Below, piece after piece: positions 23,299 to 30,086 of a stretch of 36,205 nt of DNA. The translations under genes were made by a program, and so were the position numbers. How positions within the stretch are numbered: position 1 is the first letter of the stretch; every line of letters begins with the position of its first letter. A model generated the notes under the pieces. It did not search any database and was not told the DNA's origin. It saw only the letters and a list, made by a program, of their open reading frames with translations. The stretch comes from Brevibacterium sp. ZH18 (GTDB taxonomy: Bacteria; Actinomycetota; Actinomycetes; Actinomycetales; Brevibacteriaceae): NCBI RefSeq assembly GCF_022748595.1, contig NZ_JALDSX010000037.1:1-36205 (forward strand), read 5' to 3'.

Positions 23299-24504
23299 AT
23301 GAGCATTCAGTCTGTGGTTCCGCCCTATCTCCTCGATGCGATCGCCGAGCGCGGGGCCGAGAAGTTTCCCCGCGCCGCAGTGGCGGCCCGCAACTGTCGG
23401 CGCTCCGATGCGGCCTGCCAGAATCTGCGGGCGAAAGGTCTGCGCTATTCGCCGCCAGATTCCGCTGCGCCACCGGCAGGCTCAAGCCCGACGGAACCTC
23501 AGGACTCGACAGCAACTCAGGATTCGACGGGAACTCAGGACTCGACAGCAGCTCAGGACTCGACAGCAACTCAGGCATCAGCCTCGGTGCCGGGCTCGAC
23601 GGTCAGGGGCCCGAACCGCCTCATCCACGATGCTCAGGGCAAAGAGGTTCTGCCGGGTGTCCTCATCCGCAGTGAAGGTGAAGAACCCGCTGCCGACGAG
23701 GCCGTCAATGAGGCCTTCGACGGATTCGGAGCCGCCTACGCGCTCTTCGCCGAGGTCTTCGATCGCGACTCCCTTGATGGGAGGGGAATGCCGCTCATCG
23801 GCAGCGTCCACTACGGCCAGGACTACGACAACGCCTTCTTCGACGGACGGCTGATGGTCTTCGGCGACGGCGATGATGAGGTGTTCACGGGCTTCACCGG
23901 TTCGCTGTCGATCATCGGCCACGAGCTCAGCCATGGAGTCATCAGCCACACGGCCGACCTCGAATACTTCGGCCAGCCGGGTGCTCTCAACGAGCACTGC
24001 GCCGACGTCTTCGGCGCGCTGACCGAGCAGTACGCAGCCGATCAGGATGCCGACGCCGCCACCTGGCTCATCGGTGCGGGCATCTTCACCGCCGACGTGA
24101 CCGGTGAGGCGCTGCGGTCGATGCTCGCCCCGGGCACCGCCTATGACGACGATGTCCTCGGCAAGGATCCGCAGCCGGGCCACATGGATCAGTTCGTGAC
24201 CACGGACTCGGACAACGGGGGAGTCCACCTCAACTCGGGCATCCCCAACCGCGCTTTCGCGCTCGCGGCGTCCGGCCTCGGCGGGCCTGCTTGGGAGACC
24301 GTCGGGCCGGTGTGGTTCGCGGTCCTGACCGGAACCGATATCACCAAGCAGACCGATTTCGCGGGCTTCGCAGCCCTGACCATCGCCGAGGCGGACGCGC
24401 GGTTCGGCGAAGGATCCGACGTTCACGACGCCATCGTTCAGGGCTGGGACGCCGTCGGAGTCGCCAGTGCTGAGGGCCAGGAAAATGTCGGGAGCAGCTG
24501 GTGA
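23299..24504 (+). CDS. M4-family metalloprotease, protealysin-like, without signal peptide
   Basis: A 401-residue thermolysin-family zinc protease. The zinc site HELSH is at 208-212, the third ligand Glu232 lies in GALNEHCADVFG, and the catalytic His310 is in DNGGVHLNSGIPN. The N-terminus has no signal peptide and carries VVPPYLLDAIAERG, matching the short PPY-type precursor region of protealysin-like proteases, so it may act inside the cell or leave by another route. A Gln-Asp-Ser-Thr repeat fills residues 67-92 between the precursor and the catalytic domain. The GGAGGT site touches the ATG with unusually little spacing. It overlaps the next gene by 4 bp (GTGA). Confidence 0.93.
   Translation: MSIQSVVPPYLLDAIAERGAEKFPRAAVAARNCRRSDAACQNLRAKGLRYSPPDSAAPPAGSSPTEPQDSTATQDSTGTQDSTAAQDSTATQASASVPGSTVRGPNRLIHDAQGKEVLPGVLIRSEGEEPAADEAVNEAFDGFGAAYALFAEVFDRDSLDGRGMPLIGSVHYGQDYDNAFFDGRLMVFGDGDDEVFTGFTGSLSIIGHELSHGVISHTADLEYFGQPGALNEHCADVFGALTEQYAADQDADAATWLIGAGIFTADVTGEALRSMLAPGTAYDDDVLGKDPQPGHMDQFVTTDSDNGGVHLNSGIPNRAFALAASGLGGPAWETVGPVWFAVLTGTDITKQTDFAGFAALTIAEADARFGEGSDVHDAIVQGWDAVGVASAEGQENVGSSW
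23498..23575 (+). repeat. 18-bp tandem repeat in the M4 protease gene
   Basis: Four 18-bp units of CTCAGGACTCGACAGCAA plus a 6-bp remnant encode the QDSTAT-type linker. The frame is preserved. It marks the boundary between the N-terminal precursor region and the catalytic domain. Confidence 0.85.
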
Positions 24505-24941
24505 GCGGCCAACGAGGGTCCGGGGACTCTGCGCGCGACGGAGCTGAGCGGGGCAGTGGCTCCGGCGGCTCCGGCAGTGGCTCCAGCAGTGGCTCCGGTG
24601 GCGGCTCCGGTGGCGGATTCGGCCATCTCGTCGTGGAACGCAGCGGGGGGATCGGCGGGTTTCTCCTCGTCTGGGATATCGACATCGATGAGAGCGAACA
24701 TCGGGAGGAGATCGGACCCAGGGTGGCCGAACTCCCGTGGTCGAGTGACGGTAAGGCACAGGCGGCGACGGCCGAGTCGGCGCCCGCTTCGACCGGAGCC
24801 GACCGCTATGACTACGTCATCGAGAGCCGCTTCGGGTTCGTGCGCTTCGGCGAGGCTGAGATGCCGGGAGAGTGGAAGAGCCTCGTCGACGACGTGCGGG
24901 CGATAGTGAAGCCCGAGCGCCGGGCGCCGGGGTCGAACTGA
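24501..24941 (+). CDS. Emfourin-like inhibitor of the M4 protease
   Basis: A 146-residue protein. After a Gly/Ser-rich low-complexity stretch (residues 18-40) comes HLVVERSGGIGGFLLVWDID and, later, DRYDYVIESRFGFVRFGE and a terminal helix. This follows the emfourin family, small proteins encoded next to protealysin-like M4 proteases that bind and inhibit them. The insert between the two halves (about 80-100) is Ala/Thr/Ser-rich. The GTG overlaps the protease stop (GTGA), which would tie inhibitor synthesis to protease synthesis. The family call comes from sequence memory plus context. Confidence 0.78.
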   Translation: MSGQRGSGDSARDGAERGSGSGGSGSGSSSGSGGGSGGGFGHLVVERSGGIGGFLLVWDIDIDESEHREEIGPRVAELPWSSDGKAQAATAESAPASTGADRYDYVIESRFGFVRFGEAEMPGEWKSLVDDVRAIVKPERRAPGSN

Positions 24942-24968
24942 TTCGGGCTGACCAGTGCGATGCTGTGC

Positions 24969-24996
24969 GTGATGCGTGATGCGTGATGCGCGATGT
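24969..24996. repeat. 7-bp tandem repeat upstream of kynA
   Basis: Three GTGATGC units and a diverged fourth, in the 140-bp gap between the emfourin-like gene and kynA. Confidence 0.7.
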
Positions 24997-25033
24997 GTGA
25001 GTGGAGGGCCGAGCGCGAGTCTCGAGCATTTTC

Positions 25034-25069
25034 ATTGCAGGAATGATCCGCCCGGAACATTTCTGCAAT
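25034..25069. promoter_or_regulatory. Inverted repeat operator candidate of kynA
   Basis: ATTGCAGGAATG (25034-25045) and CATTTCTGCAAT (25058-25069) are inverted copies with one mismatch and a 12-bp spacer. The right arm touches the -10 box and the left arm covers the -35 area, so a bound dimer would control kynA. The PaaX-type protein encoded downstream is the natural candidate. Confidence 0.55.
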
Positions 25070-25074
25070 ATGAT
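25069..25074 (+). promoter_or_regulatory. -10 box of kynA (leaderless)
   Basis: TATGAT, one base from the consensus TATAAT, ends 7 nt before the ATG at 25082. There is no Shine-Dalgarno sequence. Confidence 0.6.
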
Positions 25075-25081
25075 GACTGTC

Positions 25082-26077
25082 ATGACTCATGACAAGACGA
25101 CCGCGGAGAAGAACGAACGCGACCTCGAGGACGGGATCCACACTGACCTGCGCTCGACGATGACCTACGGGTCCTACCTCGACCTCGACCGGCTGCTGAG
25201 CGCACAGAATCCGGTCAGCGATCCAGTCCACCACGACGAGCTGCTGTTTATCATCCAGCACCAGACCACGGAGCTGTGGTTCAAGCTCGTCATCCACGAA
25301 CTCCTCGACGCCCGCCGCCTCATCGCCGACGACCAGCTCCAGCTCGCACTCAAGCGCATCGCCCGCGTCAAGCACATCCAGAAGACCCTGACCGAGCAGT
25401 GGTCGGTCCTCGCCACCCTGACGCCGAGTGAGTACGTCGGATTCCGTGACGAACTCGGCCAGTCCTCTGGATTCCAGTCCTGGCAGTACCGGGCCGTGGA
25501 GTTCCTGCTGGGCAACAAGAACGCCGGAATGCTGCCGGTCTTCGACGGTGAGCCCGAGGCACGGGCCCAGCTCGAGACCTACCTCAACGAGCCCAGCGTC
25601 TACGACGAGTTCCTCCGCTTCCTCGCCCGCCGCGGCCTCCCGGTCCCGCAGCGCCTGCTCGACCGCGACGTTTCGGTTGCACATACCTTCGACGAAGAGC
25701 TGCTCGACACCTTCCGGATCATCTACGAGAACCCGCAGGAGTACTGGCTGGAATACGAGAGCTGTGAGGAGCTCGTCGACCTCGAGGAGAACTTCCAATT
25801 CTGGCGCTACCGTCACATGCGCACGGTGCTGCGGATCATCGGCATGAAGCGCGGGACCGGCGGCTCCAGCGGAGTCGGCTTCCTGCAGAAGGCCCTGGAC
25901 CTCACGTTCTTCCCCGAACTCTTCGACATCCGCACCGGGATCAGCAACGGCCCCGGAACGACGACCCGACCGAGTTCGGACGCGCCGTCACCGACAGGGA
26001 CAGGATCACCTGTTGCTGCCGACGGCACCCGATCCGACGCCGAGGCGGGTCCGGAGACGGGCTGTCCGGGGAGCTGA
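25082..26077 (+). CDS. kynA: Tryptophan 2,3-dioxygenase
   Basis: A 331-residue haem dioxygenase that opens the indole ring of L-tryptophan to N-formylkynurenine, the first step of the kynurenine pathway. [27 protein letters not shown] (His60 in the active site), [17 protein letters not shown], and [10 protein letters not shown] with His245 as the haem ligand are all present, as is the substrate loop GTGGSSG (258-264). The last 40 residues are a Pro/Ser/Thr/Gly tail beyond the usual end. The ATG at 25082 is chosen over an ATG-rich upstream extension because the -10 box is 7 nt before it. The PaaX-type gene follows and a likely formamidase is convergent, but kynureninase is not in the window. 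Confidence 0.95.
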   Translation: MTHDKTTAEKNERDLEDGIHTDLRSTMTYGSYLDLDRLLSAQNPVSDPVHHDELLFIIQHQTTELWFKLVIHELLDARRLIADDQLQLALKRIARVKHIQKTLTEQWSVLATLTPSEYVGFRDELGQSSGFQSWQYRAVEFLLGNKNAGMLPVFDGEPEARAQLETYLNEPSVYDEFLRFLARRGLPVPQRLLDRDVSVAHTFDEELLDTFRIIYENPQEYWLEYESCEELVDLEENFQFWRYRHMRTVLRIIGMKRGTGGSSGVGFLQKALDLTFFPELFDIRTGISNGPGTTTRPSSDAPSPTGTGSPVAADGTRSDAEAGPETGCPGS

Positions 26078-26121
26078 TCTCGATCGTCGATCTCAATCCG
26101 AAGCCAGGCAATCCCACCTCG

Positions 26122-26961
26122 TTGCTGCGTACATTCGTCGGACTCTACCTTCGCGAATTAGGCGGATGGATCTCCATCTCTGCTCTGCTCGAGCTCTTTG
26201 CCGACGCTGAGATCTCGCACTCCTCGACTCGCAGCGCCGTCTCACGGCTCAAGGACAAAGGGGAACTCATTCCCGAGCGACGGGAGCTGCTCACCGAGGG
26301 AGGAGTCGGCAGCTCAGGCGTCGCCGGATATCGTTTGGATCCGCGCTCGCTGACCGACCTCGAGCGTGGAGATCGCCGAATATTCTCCTACCGAGTCCAG
26401 GGTGGGGCCGATGACTGGTGCCTCGTCTCGTACTCGCTGCCCGAAGTCGATCGTGTGAAACGGACCCAGCTGCGCAGACAGCTCATGGGACTCGGATTCG
26501 GCGCTGTCACCGATGGGCTGTGGATCGCTCCCGGCCACCTGCTGGCTGAGATCGAGGAGGCACTCGAGACACTCGAGGTCCGTGACCGCGCGACGATCTT
26601 CCTCACCCGGACTCCGCTGACGTCCGAACCTTTCGAACAGGCAGCCGCGAAATGGTGGGACCTGGACAGGCTCGCGGGCAGACACCATGAGTTCCTGTCC
26701 CGTTACGAGCCGGTCGCCGAGCACCTCGCCGACGGGCGCGAGGCCTTCACCCTGTGGCTGCGTTGCGTCGACGATTGGAAGACCATTCCCTACGTCGATC
26801 CGGGTCTGCCGGCCAGCGCACTGCCCGATGGTTGGCCAGGAGACCGAAGCGTCGCGCTGTTCGCCCTGCTGCGCTCCCGCCTCGAGCAGCCGGCGCGTGA
26901 CTACGTCAGCTCAGCAGCGCCTCGGCGACAGTGGCGAAGTGCGACGAAGCAGGATCGATGA
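26122..26961 (+). CDS. PaaX-family transcriptional regulator
   Basis: A 279-residue protein with an N-terminal winged helix (LRTFVGLYLRELGGWISISALLELF, core LRTFVGLYLREL; STRSAVSRLKDKGEL), the central PaaX domain (DDWCLVSYSLPE, LRRQLMGLGFGAVTDGLWIAP) and the C-terminal part (YEPVAEHLADGREAFTLWL). PaaX proteins repress aromatic-degradation genes by sensing a CoA thioester or related ligand; here control of kynA is likely. The given start is TTG 26122, but family-like residues (NPKPGNPTS) continue upstream in frame, with no ATG or GTG. A CTG at 26074 overlapping the kynA stop (CTGA) may be the true start. The 3' end overlaps the convergent hydrolase gene by 56 bp. Confidence 0.85.
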   Translation: MLRTFVGLYLRELGGWISISALLELFADAEISHSSTRSAVSRLKDKGELIPERRELLTEGGVGSSGVAGYRLDPRSLTDLERGDRRIFSYRVQGGADDWCLVSYSLPEVDRVKRTQLRRQLMGLGFGAVTDGLWIAPGHLLAEIEEALETLEVRDRATIFLTRTPLTSEPFEQAAAKWWDLDRLAGRHHEFLSRYEPVAEHLADGREAFTLWLRCVDDWKTIPYVDPGLPASALPDGWPGDRSVALFALLRSRLEQPARDYVSSAAPRRQWRSATKQDR

Positions 26962-27691
26962 GATCCGCATGGGTGGCGCCGCCCAGAATCGAGACTGGGG
27001 CTGGGAATGCGCGCGCGAATTCGACATCGACTGTCCGGTCCGCGTCACCATGGACGATGCGCAGGTCGACCCGGTCCGGGATCAGCACAGCACGACTGCG
27101 CGGATCCTCGCGAAGGTATGCAGCGAGATCGTCCTCGGGGCGCACGCCCATGTAGTCGAGGACCGCGCCCTCACCCAGCCCGTCAGCGACCTCCCGGAAC
27201 AGGTCCGTGACCGGGGCCAAAGGGCGCAGGCGGATCCCCGGCCCTGCCTCGGCGAGGTGGCTGGCCCACGCCAGCACCAGACATCCGCCAGCGGAATGAC
27301 CGGCCACGACGAGTTCGGCTCGGGCCTGCTCATTCACGCCCCACTCCGGCAAGGATGCGATCGCGCCGTCGATGGCCGTCGTGACGTCGTCGAGGCAGTT
27401 CGGCTGCCCACCAGCGCGCCGATATTCGACGAGCACGCACAGGGCTCCCGCCTCGGCGAGGGCATCGGCCATGGGCCGGGCGTGGGCGAGGTTCGTCCGC
27501 TCCCGGAAATATCCGCCGTGGACGAGCACAACCGTCGCCGAGGCGGTTCCAGGGTCACCGATGACCTCGACGAATTGGTCGGGGTGCGTCCCATAGTCGT
27601 GGCGGAACGCCGGCCGTGACGTCTCCTCAGGTGTGAGCTGGATACCGGTGGCGGTGAGAGCGGCGAAGCGCTCGTCGTCGTTCCCGCTCAT
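26906..27691 (-). CDS. Alpha/beta hydrolase, probable kynurenine formamidase
   Basis: A 261-residue alpha/beta hydrolase. The oxyanion motif HGGYF (58-62), nucleophile elbow GHSAGG (Ser133), acid in VHGDADRT (Asp216/218) and His241 in ATHADLIDP form a full catalytic set. HGGY near a GHSAGG elbow is typical of arylformamidases, which hydrolyse N-formylkynurenine to kynurenine, and the gene lies one gene away from tryptophan dioxygenase. The ATG at 27691 overlaps the stop of the SGNH gene (ATGA), so the 37-residue upstream extension is rejected. A generic carboxylesterase is the alternative. Confidence 0.75.
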   Translation of the reverse strand: MSGNDDERFAALTATGIQLTPEETSRPAFRHDYGTHPDQFVEVIGDPGTASATVVLVHGGYFRERTNLAHARPMADALAEAGALCVLVEYRRAGGQPNCLDDVTTAIDGAIASLPEWGVNEQARAELVVAGHSAGGCLVLAWASHLAEAGPGIRLRPLAPVTDLFREVADGLGEGAVLDYMGVRPEDDLAAYLREDPRSRAVLIPDRVDLRIVHGDADRTVDVEFARAFPAPVSILGGATHADLIDPASSHFATVAEALLS

Positions 27692-28482
27692 TCGGACTTG
27701 CGCACGCGGGTCAGGTCCGGCAGCTTCGCACCGAGCTTGTCGCCCGATGAATGGCCGCGCAGACGCCGTCCGATCCACGGAGCGAAGTGCTCCCTGGCCC
27801 ATTTCGACTCCTCGCTCATCACGTCCCTGATCGGCCGCGTCGGGCGTGCAGGCATCGCAAAGCCCTTGACGGGCAGCGAGTGCCCGCTCTCCAGGGTGGC
27901 CAGAGCCTGCCGTGCGACGAGGTCGTGGCCCTTCGGCGAAAGGTGGATCCGGTCATCGGCCCACATGTCCTTGGCATAGAGGGGCCGCAGTCCCCAGACG
28001 TCGATCATGTGGCAGCCATGGCGCTGAGCGATCGACCACAGGTGAGTGTTGTAGATGCCGACGCGGGGGCGCACGGCACGGATCAGCGGCGTGCTGATCT
28101 CCGTGTCGAAGCCGTTGCACATGAGCACCTCGATGCCTGCTTCGCGCAGGGCCACAACCGCGCGTTCGAACTGGTTGGCCAGATCGTCGATGTCGGCTTT
28201 CGGGCGCAGGCAGTCGTTGCCTCCCGCGCAGAGGCTGACCAGATCCGGCTTGAGCGCAAGCGCCTTGGGCACCTGCTCGTCGATGATCCGTTCGAGCAGT
28301 CGGCCGCGGATGGCGAGATTGGCGTAGGAGAGGTCGGGACTGCCTGCGGGGGAGTCGACGAGCATCTCGGCCAGTCGGTCGGCCCACCCGATGTAGCGGT
28401 TCTCCTGCTCGGGATCATGGTCCATCAGCCCTTCGCTGAATGAGTCGCCGATGGCAACGTAGGTTGTGATCGTGTCGAGCAT
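27688..28482 (-). CDS. SGNH/GDSL hydrolase
   Basis: A 264-residue cytoplasmic esterase or lipase. Block I is IGDSFSEG with Ser14, block II is NLAIRG (Gly60), block III is AGGND (Asn89), and block V is DDRIHLSPKGH with Asp177 and His180. No signal peptide is present. The C-terminal 60 residues are basic and extend beyond the catalytic fold. AAGGA precedes the ATG at 28482; the upstream extension is low-complexity. It is the first gene of a two-gene operon with the probable formamidase, overlapping by 4 bp. The natural substrate is unknown. Confidence 0.9.
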   Translation of the reverse strand: MLDTITTYVAIGDSFSEGLMDHDPEQENRYIGWADRLAEMLVDSPAGSPDLSYANLAIRGRLLERIIDEQVPKALALKPDLVSLCAGGNDCLRPKADIDDLANQFERAVVALREAGIEVLMCNGFDTEISTPLIRAVRPRVGIYNTHLWSIAQRHGCHMIDVWGLRPLYAKDMWADDRIHLSPKGHDLVARQALATLESGHSLPVKGFAMPARPTRPIRDVMSEESKWAREHFAPWIGRRLRGHSSGDKLGAKLPDLTRVRKSE

Positions 28483-28650
28483 TTTCGGGTCCTTCTGTCG
28501 TTGAAACTCTGACTCAAAACTACACTCATTCATCAGTCTCTGCCTCGGATGGACCTGTGACTCCTCGCTCGTTCGGACCTCTGGTTCCTCGCCTACTCGG
28601 ACCTCGGTGGCCACCCATGCCGAACCTTGTCTGTCGTCTCGGCTCGAAGG

Positions 28651-28696
28651 CTCGGGGCACGCTCGGAGAAGAACTCGGGGCACGCTCGGAGAAGAA
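28651..28696. repeat. 23-bp tandem duplication between SGNH and amidohydrolase genes
   Basis: Two exact 23-bp copies (28651-28673 and 28674-28696) of CTCGGGGCACGCTCGGAGAA plus GAA. The 323-bp divergent gap also contains related CTCGGACCTC-type repeats near 28565-28610 and the amidohydrolase promoter, but no gene. Confidence 0.8.
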
Positions 28697-28740
28697 AGGG
28701 AACCGGGCCGGGTCGGACGCAGCGAAAAGGCCTTGTGGCG

Positions 28741-28746
28741 TAGACT
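28741..28746 (+). promoter_or_regulatory. -10 box of the amidohydrolase gene
   Basis: TAGACT here is 59 nt upstream of the ATG, so this mRNA has a normal leader with an AGGAG site at about 28797. The same hexamer is used as in the leaderless genes. Confidence 0.5.
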
Positions 28747-28805
28747 CGAATCGACATCGCAGACACAGTCATGGCGTCTGTGGAATCCACCGCAGTAGGA
28801 GCACA

Positions 28806-30086
28806 ATGTATCGTTCGGTTCCGGTTCCCGACATCACTGATTTCGCCATCACCAATGCCCGGATCCTGCCGATCGCTGATGCTTCCGGCGACCGTGCGGA
28901 ACCGATCGAATCGGGCACGATCGTGGTCTCGAATGGAACGATCACCTCGGTGGCGGCGGGAGCCGACGCGGCGAACGATCTGCCCGCTGGAACCGAAGTC
29001 ATCGATGCCGGCGGCCGCTGGGTCATGCCTGGAATCATCGAAGCCCACGGCCACCTCGGCGTGCATGAGGACGGCGAAGGCTGGTCCGGCGACGATACGA
29101 ACGAGATGACCGACCCCAACGGCGCCGGCGTGCGCGCTCTCGACGGCATCGACCCCTCCGACATCGGTTTCAAGGATGCGCTGCGAGGAGGCGTCACCTC
29201 GGCGCTGGTCAAGCCCGGATCCGGCAACCCGATCGGCGGCCGGACCGCTTTCGTCAAGACCTGGGGACGGATCGTCGACGAGATGCTCGTGACGCAGGAT
29301 CTGTCCGTCAAGTCCGCCCTGGGTGAGAACCCGAAGCGCGTCTACGGTGAGAAGAACGTCACCCCCTCGACCCGGATGGGCACCGCGAAGATCCTCCGCG
29401 ACGCGTTCGTCAATGCCCAGAACTACCAGGCCAAACGCGCCCACGCCGAGGCTGAGGGCACACCCTTCGACCGGGACCTCGTCCTCGAGACCCTCGCCGA
29501 CGTCCTCGACGGAAAGCTCGCGTGGGACCAGCATTGCCACCGCGCCGACGACATCGCCACCGCCATCCGCCTGTCCGAGGAATTCGGCTACCGCCTCGTC
29601 ATCAACCACGGCACCGAAGGCCACAAGATCGCCGACTACATCGCTGCCAAGGGCATCGACGTTATCCTCGGGCCCCTCATGACCAGCCGTTCGAAGGTCG
29701 AGCTGCGCGACCGCAGCCTCGCGACCGCAGGCGCCCTGGCCAAGGCCGGCGTGCGCATCGCCCTGACCACAGACCACCCGGTCATCCCGATCAACTTCCT
29801 CATCCACGAGGCTTCACTGGCGGTCAAGGAGGGCCTCGATCCGGTCGTCGCCCTCGAAGCCCTGACCATCAACCCGGCAGCGATGTTCGGCCTCGACGAC
29901 CGCCTGGGCTCCCTGGCCCCGGGCAAGGACGCCGATATCGTCATCTGGTCTGGTGACCCGCTCGACCTCAATTCCCGGGCAGAGCAAGTCTTCGTCTCCG
30001 GTCGAAAGGTCTTCGAATTCGACGCCGAATCCGGCTCCGCCGATGTGGCGGACCCCTTCGGCCCAACTCTCATCAGCGAGCCGTGA
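28806..30086 (+). CDS. Amidohydrolase family protein
   Basis: A 426-residue metal-dependent hydrolase of the imidazolonepropionase-like branch. The TIM-barrel metal ligands are visible: EAHGHLG (His81, His83), DQHCHRADD (His245 or His243), NHGTEGHK (His268) and TTDHPV (Asp323). The beta-sandwich ends read ITNARILPI and GKDADIVIWSGDPLDL, as in the family. AGGAG stands 5 nt before the ATG. Its TGA overlaps the GTG of the exporter gene. The substrate is unknown; cyclic amides, dipeptides or peptide-like compounds are typical. Coupling to an amino acid exporter suggests release and export of an amino acid, which is inference. Confidence 0.88.
   Translation: MYRSVPVPDITDFAITNARILPIADASGDRAEPIESGTIVVSNGTITSVAAGADAANDLPAGTEVIDAGGRWVMPGIIEAHGHLGVHEDGEGWSGDDTNEMTDPNGAGVRALDGIDPSDIGFKDALRGGVTSALVKPGSGNPIGGRTAFVKTWGRIVDEMLVTQDLSVKSALGENPKRVYGEKNVTPSTRMGTAKILRDAFVNAQNYQAKRAHAEAEGTPFDRDLVLETLADVLDGKLAWDQHCHRADDIATAIRLSEEFGYRLVINHGTEGHKIADYIAAKGIDVILGPLMTSRSKVELRDRSLATAGALAKAGVRIALTTDHPVIPINFLIHEASLAVKEGLDPVVALEALTINPAAMFGLDDRLGSLAPGKDADIVIWSGDPLDLNSRAEQVFVSGRKVFEFDAESGSADVADPFGPTLISEP

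Noticed and set aside
28593..29807. Long minus-strand frame of 404 codons opposite the amidohydrolase
   Set aside because: It is an antisense shadow without motifs. The plus strand has a complete amidohydrolase with all metal ligands.
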